This document shows, piece after piece, positions 1 to 8,639 of a DNA stretch of 64,000 nucleotides; positions within the stretch are counted from its first letter, which is position 1; each line of letters starts with the position of its first letter. The DNA is from Enchytraeus crypticus (lineage: Eukaryota > Annelida > Clitellata > Enchytraeida > Enchytraeidae). The DNA lies in contig CAJHZI010000519.1 in assembly GCA_905160935.1 (NCBI GenBank), positions 119,501-183,500 of the forward strand, read 5' to 3'. Under the pieces are notes generated by a model that saw nothing but the letters and a program-made list of their open reading frames with translations, was not told where the DNA came from and searched no databases. Position numbers and translations under genes: made by a program.

Positions 1-71
<71 letters not shown>

Positions 72-178
72 CATATATATACATATTATATATATTCATG
101 TATATGCATGCATATCATTATATATATATATATATATAATATATATATAGGTATATATATATATATATATTATATATA

Positions 179-223
<45 letters not shown>

Positions 224-304
224 CCATAGTTATATTTATATGCATATATGCATATATATATACCTATATATATGTATATATACGCATATATAATAAATAT
301 ATAC

Positions 305-358
<54 letters not shown>

Positions 359-420
359 CACACACATATTCTACATATATTTATATAGTTATATGCATAT
401 ATGTACATGTACTTGTATAT
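1..420. repeat. (TA)n microsatellite, interrupted
   Basis: Almost pure alternating TA with a few GC-containing interruptions. It runs off the left edge of the window. Short open frames here are low complexity and not genes. Confidence 0.97.
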
Positions 421-464
421 GCATGCTTATGCTCTGTACGGTACATTACTTTTTTCAGCTTTAC

Positions 465-542
465 TTTGAAAGGTTTGGACTAAGAAAATTAGATGAGATA
501 GTCACTGAAAAAAGGTTGAGGTTCTTGGGTCATTTCTCGTAA
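465..542 (+). mobile_element. LINE-H fragment, reverse transcriptase C-terminal region
   Basis: The plus strand translates to FERFGLRKLDEIVTEKRLRF LGHFS before a stop, closely matching ERFGQRKLDEIVSERMLRF in the copy at 45.8-46.0 kb. This RRLRFxGHxxRM motif is typical of the tail after the reverse transcriptase domain of non-LTR retrotransposons. It is dead and 5'-truncated. Confidence 0.7.
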
Positions 543-609
543 TCGTGATAAATATTAGCTGAGTAAGGCGTATATGGCCCACGTCGTCATAAGCAGAATC
601 GTAGAATAA

Positions 610-660
610 TGGTAGGCATATATCAAAAGGAATGTTATAGATGATTTAAACATCCACTCG
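610..660 (+). mobile_element. LINE-C 3' fragment, left part (split by SINE-B)
   Basis: This is similar to the LINE-C copy at 25.68 kb (AAAGGAATGTTA and CATCCACTCG). It resumes at 897 after a SINE-B insertion, so the two pieces are one older element. Confidence 0.55.
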
Positions 661-671
661 TAAAGTAACGA

Positions 672-896
672 AAAATTACAGTGAAATGATCAACTATGTT
701 GATATCTATCACTTTTTATACCACATGTTTAAGCCGTTGGGCAATTTAGACCATTCTCCGTATAACCAATCCAGTGAATGTCCGAGATTTTACTCTCAGA
801 TAAGTGCGGCTGGGAATCGAACCCGCTAGACTTCAATTCACCTCAGGATCTGTCATTTAAAGCTTCATAACGTTACCCCTACGCTACTGAGTCATT
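672..896 (-). mobile_element. SINE-B copy, inserted in LINE-C
   Basis: Full family layout. On the minus strand it starts with a tRNA-like region (AGCGTAGGGGTAACG as A box, GGTTCGATTCCC-like B box), then a body with CAGTCCAGTGAAT-type sequence and ATGATCAACTATGTTGATAT near the 3' end. The B box is slightly decayed (GGGAATCGAACCC on the plus strand). Confidence 0.75.
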
Positions 897-984
897 CATA
901 TGTGGTCATGAAGAGTTAAACGGAGAGTGGAGGCGTTATATACCATGGACCTACCGGTAGGCAATGCACTAAGAAAGATATAAA
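897..984 (+). mobile_element. LINE-C 3' fragment, right part
   Basis: It continues the LINE-C tail (ATATGTGGTCATGAAGAG to GGCAATGCACTAAGAAAG) with the codons for MKR, EW and RRYIPWTY as in the better copy at 57 kb. Confidence 0.7.
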
Positions 985-1789
985 TTATTTACCGAATTGT
1001 TTGCGTGTCTATGCTGTTGATCACGTGACGCTGTGTCGTGAGCGATAATAGGCTATTTCGGTCTGAAAGAATCTGCAGAAACCACATATAATAGTTTATA
1101 AAAATAATTATAAAATATAAAGAAACAATAAGCAGTAAAAAATCCTGTGTAAAATTATAAAATAATTATAGAATATAATTAACCATCAAGGCTTTTGTAC
1201 AAAATTATAAAATAATTTTCAAATATAATTAACACTTAAGTCGTGTCTGGAAAGTCTCTGTTTGGAAAATAAAATCCATCTAACGGAGCGAATCCACCAT
1301 CCAGGGCTCAACTTCGAATACGGATGAAGAAAATAAAACTATAAAAATCAAGGTATCTAAAACGGACGTACAATCATTGTTAATTTAATGCCCTATACAT
1401 CGACGCAGTATGATGTATCGTGATTTAAATATATCCGTATACATCATTCGGTGTAGAGAACGGCGGCATGACACCCGGATTTGCTAACGTCTAATATGAT
1501 ATGTTTATCTAAATTACGTCGTTCTTACCTCGACATCCCACCAGCATCGAGACAGTTAATCGAAGGAGAGGTTGGGGTCAGTGGGTTTAGCGAGAGCCGC
1601 CGCCCCGGGGACAGAATAAAACAAGTGGTAGGGCGAAGTGGCGAAATAGGTTAGAGGAAGAGGAAGTCGAGTTTTATTTAGAGTTTCTAGAAATTAATTT
1701 GCAGATAAAAAGTTTTGCAAATTTTCGAAGATTTTTTAGATTGATTTTCTGAATTGTGCAAATTTTCGATATTTCGCAGATTCTGCGAT
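985..1789. other. No gene recognised; one CG-rich patch
   Basis: AT-rich unique-looking sequence. A CG-rich patch at about 1585-1610 is followed on the minus strand by a strong donor-like GAG|GTAAGAACG near 1526-1534. No convincing acceptor or homology is visible, so no exon is called. Confidence 0.5.
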
Positions 1790-1794
1790 TTGAT

Positions 1795-2162
1795 GGAATG
1801 AATAATTTGATTAAATAAATTATTTGATTGAGTTAATGATTTGAGTGAATGAATGATTTGATTGAATAAATGATTGAATAAATGATTGAATGAATGATTC
1901 GAATGAATAAATGATTGAATGAATGATTCCAATGAATAAATGATTGAATGAATGATTTCATTGAACGAATGATTTGAGTGAATGAATGATTTGATTGAAT
2001 AAATGATTGAATGAATGATTTGATTGAACGAATGATTCGAGTGAATGAACGATTGAAGAAATCATTTGATTGAATAAATGTTTTGATTTAATAAATGATT
2101 GAATGAATGATTTGATTGAATGGATGATGGAATGAATGATTTGATTGAATGAATGAATGTCT
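1795..2162. repeat. Degenerate GATT/GAAT tetranucleotide array
   Basis: The repeat uses tetramers of the type TGAT, TGAA and GAAT, with 12-base higher-order units such as TGATTGAATGAA. Confidence 0.9.
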
Positions 2163-2489
2163 CACTATCATATAGATTATGGATTTATAAAACAGTTAAA
2201 ATTGTATTTTGAGAAAATGGCAAAGAAACGGATCAGGCCTAACTCACGTCAATGTCTACAATTCAGATTTACTACAATATTTTGCAAAACAATTATTTTT
2301 AGTGTTTTAAATTAGATAATTAGGTGCGAAATTGGTCTCAAATCCTATAAAAGAATGATTTAGAGGGTTAGCTTCGCCTATGCGCGGCGCTGGATGTAAG
2401 GTAGGTGATATACTGAGTGCTAGAGGTCAACCTTAATCAAGACTTGAGAGATGCGTCAGTCAAACTGTTTCTAGAAAACGTCAAGATCA

Positions 2490-3045
2490 GATAGCAGCTG
2501 ATTGCTATTCCATCCATACACGCACATTCTGCTGCAGCTGCAGCAGCTGTATCAGATAGCAGCTGATTGCTATTCCATCCATATACGCACACACTGCAGC
2601 AGCTGTATGAGATAGCAGCTGATTGCTATTCCATCCATACACGCACACTCTTCAACAGCTGCAGCAGCTGTATCAGATAGCAGCTGATTGCTATTCCATC
2701 CATACACGCACATTCTGCAGCAGCTGCAGCAGCTGTATCAGATAGCAGCTGATTGCTATTCCATCCATATACGCACACACTGCAGCAGCTGTATGAGATA
2801 GCAGCTGATTGCTATTCCATCCATACACGCACATTCTGCAGCAGCTGCAGCAGCTGTATCAGATAGTAGCTGATTGATAGTCCATCCCTACACGCACACT
2901 CTACAGCAGCTACAGCAGCTGTATCAGACAGCAGTTGATTGCTATTCCAGCCATGCTCACTAGCTGTCCAGCAGCTGCAACAGATAGCTGCAGCAGCTGT
3001 ATCAGTACAATGCTAGCAGTTTCAGACAGCAGCTGATTGCTATTC
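2490..3045. repeat. 56-66 bp minisatellite rich in CAGCTG E-boxes
   Basis: About nine units share GATAGCAGCTGATTGCTATT, CCATCCATACACGCACA and a variable CAG-CTG-rich spacer. Each unit carries two or more CAGCTG palindromes. Confidence 0.92.
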
Positions 3046-3059
3046 TATCTTTTTATAGG

Positions 3060-3192
3060 CACATTCTGCAGCAGCTACAGCAGCTACATCAGCTACAGCA
3101 GCTACAGCAGCTACATCAGCTACAGCAGCTACATCAGCTACAGCAGCTACAGCAGCTACAGCAGCTACAGCTGCAACAGCAGCTACAGCAGC
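3060..3192. repeat. CAGCTA/TACAGC hexamer array
   Basis: Tandem CAGCTA with CATCAGCTA variants. The minus strand reads as an alanine/valine run (AAVAAVAAV), which is low complexity and not a gene. Confidence 0.92.
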
Positions 3193-3249
3193 TGAGTTTC
3201 CTGTGAACCTAAGATTCAAATCTTGTTGATGATCATAAATAAAAAGTAA

Positions 3250-3330
3250 AGCCGGAACCCGCCGTCTGGGTATCAAATCTCCGACCTCTTGTTTATAAGG
3301 CAATCATTCTACCAACTCAGTCATCCAACA
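3250..3330 (-). repeat. tRNA-Ile-like pseudogene or SINE head
   Basis: On the minus strand a D-arm-like GAGTTGGTAGAATGA is followed by TTGCCTTATAAACAAGAGGT, which would give an anticodon loop CTTATAA (TAT, isoleucine). A decayed T-arm (GGAGATTTGATACCC) follows. The T-stem does not pair well, so it is not a functional tRNA gene. Confidence 0.45.
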
Positions 3331-3515
3331 GGTACATAAATTGAAAATAAATTAAACGAAAATTCGTCTTGTGTATGGGAATCTGAAGATTAGATCAAAC
3401 GTTAGCTCCACATTTCGTAAGAGGAGCCTAATCACAAACTGATAATGACAATGATAAATCAAACAAGATGATGTAATTCCCCCAGCTAAACGCTACATTT
3501 TATTATGGATAGGAT

Positions 3516-3588
3516 ATAGCCTTTATGAAGATCTCTCTCTCTCTCTCTCTCTCTCTGAGAGAGAGAGAGAGATAGCCTTTACGAAGAT
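3516..3588. repeat. (CT)n(GA)n palindrome between 17-bp direct repeats
   Basis: CT dinucleotides (3532-3556) turn into GA dinucleotides (3557-3571). The tract is flanked by ATAGCCTTTATGAAGAT and its near copy ATAGCCTTTACGAAGAT. Confidence 0.9.
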
Positions 3589-3620
3589 ATTAACATATTA
3601 AATCGGTAGACTGTTATTTA

Positions 3621-3744
3621 TGCTGCAGCCAGTGGCGAAGATACTCGACCGCGGATTCATTTGGTGCAGGGTTAAAATCTTGGGCTCGCCCGACACTCAC
3701 ATCGCTTTCGGGTGAGAAAACTGAAGTTAGCCTTAGCTTTACCT
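3621..3744 (+). mobile_element. SINE-A copy
   Basis: tRNA-derived SINE. The A-box-like CAGCCAGTGGCG, a decayed B box (GGGTTAAAATC) and the tail CACATCGCTTTCGGGTGAG to AGCTTTACC are present. A short internal deletion has removed the GTCGGTAAG segment. Confidence 0.8.
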
Positions 3745-3853
3745 TAGATATTTTAATTTTTTATGGACGTATTAAATTAAATTCACTTCATCTTATTTTA
3801 AAGAAAATAATTCAACTATTTACCGGAACAATATCGAAGATCTGTGGACTAAC

Positions 3854-3944
3854 CTCTTTGTTCTGATTCTCTTTTACGGGAAAAGAGTTATTATTGCTTA
3901 ATGTAAAAGGCATTTCTGAAACTGTGGTTGATGTTGAAGGCATT
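3854..3944 (-). CDS. NRXN: Neurexin exon: Ser/Thr-rich juxtamembrane stalk
   Basis: This is a short exon, phase 2 in and phase 0 out, with a strong acceptor (TTTTTTCAG|A). It encodes MPSTSTTVSEMPFTLSNNNS followed by FPVKENQNKE. The Ser/Thr/Met/Pro composition and the TTVSEMP-like motif match the glycosylated stalk after LNS6 in neurexins. The donor could be GAG|GTTAGT (used here) or CCG|GTAAAT, which would extend the exon to 3824 and add ten residues (VSPQIFDIVP) in the same phase. Alternative use of the two donors would resemble variation at splice site 5. The transmembrane helix and PDZ-binding tail are not seen below this point. Confidence 0.68.
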
Positions 3945-4061
3945 CTGAAAAAAATAACACATTAGTCAAAATTAACCTAAAGCTTAAATCTGACGAAGCA
4001 GATTGTGTTGTGTCCGATATAATTTTAAAGATATTATAATAAAATAACAAATAACATACCA

Positions 4062-4170
4062 TCTATTAAAGCAGTATTGTCGTCCATGACATCATCGAGC
4101 ACATCTTAGAAAAACCGAGCCGATAAGCAAAGAGAAATTCAGAATAGTGCAAATTTCAAAATCCAGAGAA
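4062..4170 (+). repeat. Repeat G fragment
   Basis: It shares GTCCATGACATCATCGAGCA, AACCGAGCCGATAAGCAAA and GTGCAAATTTCAAAATCCAG with the better G copies at 13.1 and 50.5 kb. Function is unknown. Confidence 0.6.
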
Positions 4171-4261
4171 ACAAATATATTAATATCAGATTCACTCCAT
4201 TAATCTTTCGTACAATTATTTCTATTTTCATTATTTCTATTTTTATTCACAATTATTTTTT

Positions 4262-4291
4262 GTAAAGCTGGTAAAGCTAAGGTTAACTAAA
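4262..4291 (-). mobile_element. SINE-A tail fragment
   Basis: AAGCTGGTAAAGCTAAGGTTAAC is the reverse complement of the SINE-A 3' end. Confidence 0.6.
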
Positions 4292-4403
4292 ATATCTATC
4301 TATCTATGCTGACATGTTTGGCATTAAAGTCTAATTGTTGTTAATGAATAATGATAATCAGTCGAGACGCTTAACGGATATGCCACGTTTTCTGCTCACT
4401 CAC

Positions 4404-4521
4404 GTGCTTGATAGACGAGGTACGATTGACGAGAGGTCCAATTCCACATCACCGTCAATCCTGATCCTCGGATCTCCTTCAGAGGCCAAGTCCAGGATTC
4501 CCAAACCATTCAATGTCAGTC
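4404..4521 (-). CDS. NRXN: Neurexin exon: end of LNS6
   Basis: The exon is 118 bp, phase 1 in and phase 2 out (ATTGCAG|GA, donor CAC|GTGAGT). It encodes LTLNGLGILDLASEGDPRIR, then IDGDVELDLSSIVPRLSS. It matches the last LNS6 strands (GLYYNGLKVLNMAAE and the VRLVGEVPS motif). Before the splice the strand pattern LNGLGILDLASE is intact, so the domain is complete. An ATCA array starts a few bases beyond the acceptor, and the intervening intron bears an F-type repeat. Confidence 0.9.
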
Positions 4522-4525
4522 CTGC

Positions 4526-4755
4526 AATCAATTAATCAATCAATCAATCAATCAGTCAATCAATCAATCAATCTATATATCAATCAGTCAATCAATGAAT
4601 CAAACAATCAATCAATCAATCAATCAATTAATCAATCAATCAATAAGAATTTAACGTCCGATTCCTCGCCATAAGGCAATGTCAGGGACGTCAATCGATT
4701 AATAAATGATCAATCGAACAATGAAATCAATCAACAAAATCAATCAATCATACGT
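4526..4755. repeat. (ATCA)n array with a repeat F fragment
   Basis: ATCA tetramers start five bases beyond the neurexin 4404-4521 acceptor. A repeat F piece (TTTAACGTCCGATTCCTCGCC to GTCAGGGACGTC) sits at 4648-4692. Confidence 0.92.
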
Positions 4756-4987
4756 CTTATGACTCTTAATATTAAATTTTACACAAACCAAATTTACCTC
4801 CATCGTGATAAACAATCAGAATAATCCATAACAGCATCGAATACTATAAAACCAAAATCTAAGCCGAGGAGTTAATGGCCTACGCACTCTATTTTGAGGT
4901 GCATATTAAACATCACAAAAAATGGTGTAAAAAATCAATCTAAATAAGCCACAATGAAGTCAAATATTTCATCGAACCTTTTTAACA

Positions 4988-5125
4988 GTATATAAAATAA
5001 TAATAATAAAATAATTAGTCCTCGAAATTTAAATAAAAGTATATAAAATAATAATAATAAATTAATTAGTCCTCGAAACTTAACAAAAGTATATAAAATA
5101 ATAATAATAATAAATTAATAAGTCC
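4988..5125. repeat. About 52-bp tandem repeat, three copies
   Basis: Units share AGTATATAAAATAATAATAA and ATTAGTCCTCGAAA. The array stops six bases from the neurexin exon donor at 5131. Confidence 0.85.
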
Positions 5126-5131
5126 TCTAAC

Positions 5132-5236
5132 CTGAGATAACCCCAGAGAATCTCCTCGCCAGTCTGAGTCCAGCCAGATCTCTCTTGCTGCCCACGAGCA
5201 CCTGCATCTGATGGTTGAACGTGTGCAGCTGACGAC
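5132..5236 (-). CDS. NRXN: Neurexin exon: LNS6, just after splice site 4
   Basis: The exon is 105 bp, phase 1 at both ends (GTCTCTAG|GT, donor TCAG|GTTAGA). It encodes RQLHTFNHQMQVLVGSKRDL, then AGLRLARRFSGVIS. GRQLxxFNxQ is the invariant start of the post-SS4 exon of neurexins, followed by the VLVGSK strand (IAIGGK in vertebrates) and the FSGVIS turn (FQGQLSGL). Joining it to the 5574-5745 exon without an insert gives a normal SS4-minus LNS6. The ORF is too short to be called by length alone; homology and phase carry the call. Confidence 0.9.
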
Positions 5237-5442
5237 CTAGAGACAAATCAACATGGTCAAATGCCTTGTGGTAATCACAGCAACATCGCATCAGAAGACT
5301 TCAAAAACAAGATGTTATTATTATTATTTTTTAATGCCATGAGTTGTATAAGGAAAATCCCTGGGCTAAAAATAAGATTAAAGAAAGATTTTATTTAATT
5401 AAAATTAAGATGAAAAATAAATATTTTAAAATAGTTCAACTA

Positions 5443-5497
5443 CGCTTTAGGAGGCCACATTCGCTAATGTGGCGCAAATGCAGACAGCATTAAAGCG
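5443..5497. other. Two-stem hairpin in the splice-site-4 intron
   Basis: The outer stem is CGCTTTA (5443-5449) with TAAAGCG (5491-5497). The inner stem is GCCACATT (5454-5461) with AATGTGGC (5466-5473) around a 4-base loop. It lies in the 337-bp intron between the two exons that flank SS4 in other neurexins. Confidence 0.55.
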
Positions 5498-5510
5498 CTG
5501 GAGTGAATGA

Positions 5511-5557
5511 ATAATAATAATAGTAATAATAATAATAATTATTATTATTATTATTAC
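5511..5557. repeat. (AAT)n(ATT)n inverted microsatellite
   Basis: An AAT run turns into an ATT run, giving a fold-back about 17 bases beyond the donor of the 5574-5745 exon. Confidence 0.9.
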
Positions 5558-5573
5558 TCATCCACTATCTCAC

Positions 5574-5745
5574 CAGGCGGGAACTTGTAGACTATCTCGT
5601 CGTTGTCTAGCTGTAGCGAGGCGTTCTGACCGTGACGTATGAACCTGATCACGTGATACTTGCCGTCGTGGCACTTCCGATTAACTGTGCTGATGATGTG
5701 CGTCTCTATGCCCATGTTATACACCGCACACACTGAACCGTCTAT
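5574..5745 (-). CDS. NRXN: Neurexin exon: middle of LNS6, ending at splice site 4
   Basis: The exon is 172 bp, phase 0 in and phase 1 out (CTCTACAG|ATA, donor CCTG|GTGAGA). It encodes IDGSVCAVYNMGIETHIIST, then VNRKCHDGKYHVIRFIRHGQ, then NASLQLDNDEIVYKFPP. DGKYHVIRFxRxGxNASLQLD is the conserved LNS6 core. The exon ends exactly where the alternative splice site 4 insert begins in vertebrate neurexins (after the residues equivalent to YPTG). Two cysteines (SVC and RKC) are unusual here and could form an extra disulphide; I infer this and have not modelled it. Confidence 0.93.
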
Positions 5746-5753
5746 CTGTAGAG

Positions 5754-5995
5754 GTGAATGAATGAATGAATGAATGAATGAATGAATGAATGAATGAATG
5801 AATCAATCAATCAATCAATCAATCAATCAGTCAGTCAATCAATCAATCCGACAATCGATCATGCAATCAATCAATCAATCAATCAGTAAATCAATCAATC
5901 AATCCGACGATAGATCATTCAATATATCAATCAGTCTATCGATTAAATCATTCTATCAATCAATCAATTAATCATACAATTAAATAAGTAATTAA
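5754..5995. repeat. (GAAT)n then (ATCA)n array
   Basis: Pure GAAT copies switch to ATCA with later decay. The array starts about eight bases beyond the acceptor of the 5574-5745 exon. Confidence 0.93.
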
Positions 5996-6057
5996 TCAAT
6001 GGTTTTCAGAAATTTAATCTGAATTTGAATGGTGACCGAATTATTAATAGACACATA

Positions 6058-6287
6058 TAAGAAAAAGGAAAAGAGGAAGACCTAGAAGTACTTGGTTCAA
6101 TAGGATCAACAAAGATTTGAAAACTTTGAAAATTTCATGGGAAGATGCTGTGACGTTTGCTAAAGACAAAATAGAATGGAGGACTGTTGCCGTCCAATGT
6201 TATCTTCAGAACGCAAGGAACTGATGATGATGATGATGATGATGATGACTATGACGATGACGATGATGATGATGATGATGATATTTA
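6058..6287 (+). mobile_element. LINE-H 3' end with (GAT)n tail
   Basis: The plus-strand frame reads RGRPRSTWFNRINKDLKTLK, then ISWEDAVTFAKDKIEWRTVA and VQCYLQNARN before a stop that opens a GATGAT tail. It is the C-terminal end of a non-LTR retrotransposon protein. The tail stops about 13 bases from the neurexin exon at 6300. Confidence 0.78.
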
Positions 6288-6299
6288 AGAGCCACACAC

Positions 6300-6478
6300 C
6301 AGCTCCAGTTCCATGAAGTCGGTGGAGGTAGCACTGGACACTCGGACTAGTATCCCATCAGGTCTGGATGTGATGAAGGCGAGCGCCAGGTGGTCGGACT
6401 TAGAGTCCGGGCGCTCTGATCCCGTGAATGTGAAAGTTATTAGCCCACCCGCAGGTCCAAATATGTACGCTACACTGG
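6300..6478 (-). CDS. NRXN: Neurexin exon: first part of LNS6
   Basis: The exon is 179 bp, phase 1 in and phase 0 out (CCACAG|CC, donor GAGCTG|GTGTGT). It reads SVAYIFGPAGGLITFTFTGS, then ERPDSKSDHLALAFITSRPD, then GILVRVSSATSTDFMELEL. This matches the start of neurexin LNS6, the neuroligin-binding domain. The Asp in STDF lies at the position of the Ca2+-coordinating Asp in vertebrate LNS6 (family knowledge, aligned by eye). The donor is followed within about 15 bases by the GATGAT tail of a LINE-H copy on the plus strand. The other strand is open over the exon; that is a shadow. Confidence 0.93.
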
Positions 6479-6486
6479 CTGTGGTT

Positions 6487-6505
6487 CAATCAATCAATCA
6501 GGCAG

Positions 6506-6537
<32 letters not shown>

Positions 6538-6705
6538 ACAATCAATCACTCAATCACTCAATCAATCACATTAATAAAACAATCAATCGATCAATCAATC
6601 ACACAGTCAAGGAGTCAAGCAGTCAAGCAGTAAATCAATCAATCAATCAATCACTCAATCAATCAATCAATCAATCAATCAATCTATACATCTGTCAATC
6701 GATCG
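6487..6705. repeat. (ATCA)n array
   Basis: ATCA copies with AGTCA and ACTCA variants. It begins eight bases beyond the acceptor of exon 6300-6478. Confidence 0.93.
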
Positions 6706-6715
6706 ATGGATCAAT

Positions 6716-6763
6716 TAGACATCGCTTTCGAGTGACGAAACGGACGTTAACATTAGCTATTTT
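6716..6763 (+). mobile_element. SINE-A tail fragment
   Basis: TAGACATCGCTTTCGAGTGA and GGACGTTAACATTAGCT match the SINE-A 3' half. Confidence 0.65.
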
Positions 6764-6967
6764 ATGTATTTGTCTTGCGGCCGATTGTCTGAAGAGAAGC
6801 AGATCTTGTTTATGACCTTGTCTATGACCTGTGAAAGATGATGATTGCTTAATACCTAATAGAGATGACTCTGTTCTCGGCAGATGAGAGCCAAGCATCA
6901 GATCAGAGTCCTAACCAAAGGTCAACCAGTGCTCTCTAATCCTGTATCTCTTCCACTCTCGTTTCTT

Positions 6968-7250
6968 CTTCTACTGTACTGCTTGACGGCAGGTCCATGA
7001 TATATAACTCTTCCAGCCAATTATATCCTCAGTCTTCCTTTTCATCTTTATATTGGAATTTGTTATCATATCATCCAACATCGCATGTCTCGGTCTGCCT
7101 CTAACTCTTTTCCCTTGCATTCTTCCTTCTATTACAGCCTTCAGCAAACCATTCCCCATTCCCTTATGCTATGTCTAATCCAGCTTTTCTTTCTATTTCT
7201 TATAACATTTATTAACTGTCAATCTTTACCGACTCTTTCAAACTTCTTAA
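6968..7250 (-). mobile_element. LINE-C 3' end
   Basis: The minus strand encodes KAVIEGRMQGKRVRGRPRHA, MLDDMITNSNIKMKRKTEDI and IGWKSYISWTCRQ, the conserved end of a non-LTR retrotransposon polyprotein. Upstream frames are broken, with WIRH and NGLLKA pieces still visible. Confidence 0.8.
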
Positions 7251-7467
7251 TCTGTAATTTTATAATTTGGCTTAGCAGAAGCACGCCCGAGCCTATTCCA
7301 ATCTTAGCCAATTCTGTGCAGTCACGTGCCTGCTCGAGGCGATTGTTTATATCCAATTCCTGTGTGCCTACCCTAGAAATCAGTGCCTACCAAGCATACC
7401 TGCGCCTATGCTGCACATAGCAAGCTTACCCAATGCGCCTGTGCCTACAAAACATTCTGGGCGGATC

Positions 7468-7718
7468 CAACATGTCAGTGCCTATACACCAATCAGTGCC
7501 TGCAGACAAATCAGTGCCTACAGAAAAATCAGTGCCTACAGACAAATCAGTGCCTATACACAAATCAGTGCCTACAGACAAATCAGTGCCTACAGAAAAA
7601 TCAGTGCCTACAGACAAATCAGTGCCTACAGACAAATCAGTGCCTACAGACAAATCAGTGCCTACAGACAAATCAGTGCCTACAGACAAATCAGTGCCTA
7701 CAGACAAAGCAGTGCCTA
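7468..7718. repeat. 18-bp minisatellite (CAAATCAGTGCCTACAGA)
   Basis: About 14 near-perfect units follow a few decayed ones from 7375. Because 18 is divisible by 3 the array is open in several frames on both strands (NQCLQT, ISAYRQ, KSVPTD, SVGTDL). These are shadows of the repeat; there is no initiator or family match. Confidence 0.93.
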
Positions 7719-7919
7719 TTTAACAAGTCTGAGCCTATCTTCAATTATCTCTTAAGCCATTCTCTCATACACAACTAATCGTAAGATCTAAGACACAAAT
7801 TTGTGTTCATTATCTCATCTAGACTGTATTCATGAGCACCTAAAGGTTGCTGTTGATAAATTGTAACCTACCACTATTTGCGTAATAACATTATCGGCTG
7901 AGCTTGTTTTTAAGTTTTT

Positions 7920-8013
7920 AAACTGCGGATCATTAGGTGCAGGGTTTAAATCCAGCGCTCTCCCGCCACTGACATTCTATCGAACATGAAACTGACGTTA
8001 AACTTGGCTTTAG
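7920..8013 (+). mobile_element. SINE-A copy, 5'-truncated
   Basis: It retains GCGGATCATTAGGTGCAGGG, a B box (GGGTTTAAATCC) and the ACTGACGTTAAAC tail. Confidence 0.7.
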
Positions 8014-8501
8014 TTTTAATCGCGAGAACAATTGATGCTAGCAAATCTGTTCGTATAAGATACGAGCTTTCTGTAGCCATATTTGTACATTCATCGGACG
8101 CAACACGGATTATGAATCCATGTTGACTCAAACTCTTTAGATCTGAAGGACGGATTTGTATTGAGTTATATTTATGAAATGAAATACATCGGAAAGTGGA
8201 TGACAAATGAATCAATTAATAGACTCCGGCTTCTCCATTGAGACCACATTACCGTCTCGGGCACCAGATGACCTCAAATATCTTCCAGCCCTGCAGGCTA
8301 TGCAGTGAACGGTGAATTATTGTCCATTATGACATCGAGAACTTTATTGTTCTGGTTTCGTCCATAGCGATCATCTCATATTATGAGCGGATTAGAGAAA
8401 TCTTTTCCCATAAAATCAAACTTCGATGTCTTACTGAACGCAGCGCTCCTAGCGGACCAGGACGGACAAATCTCTTGCGGAAGAACCGGCATAGAAACTC
8501 T

Positions 8502-8632
8502 TAGTAAAGCTAATGTTAACGTCAGTTTCCTCACTCGAAAGCATGTCAGTGACGGGAGAGCCCAGGATTTGAACCCCGCACATACTGATCCGCGGTCGAA
8601 TATCTTACCGACATCGCCACTGGCTCCATCAG
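8502..8632 (-). mobile_element. SINE-A copy
   Basis: Complete family layout read on the minus strand. GATTTGAACCCCGC is the reversed B box and GACATCGCCACTGGCTCCA is the reversed A-box region. Confidence 0.85.
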
Positions 8633-8639
8633 GCATTGA

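Noticed and set aside
7468..7718. Array with uniform spaced units, considered as a CRISPR
   Set aside because: Units are contiguous without unique spacers, and the window is animal DNA.
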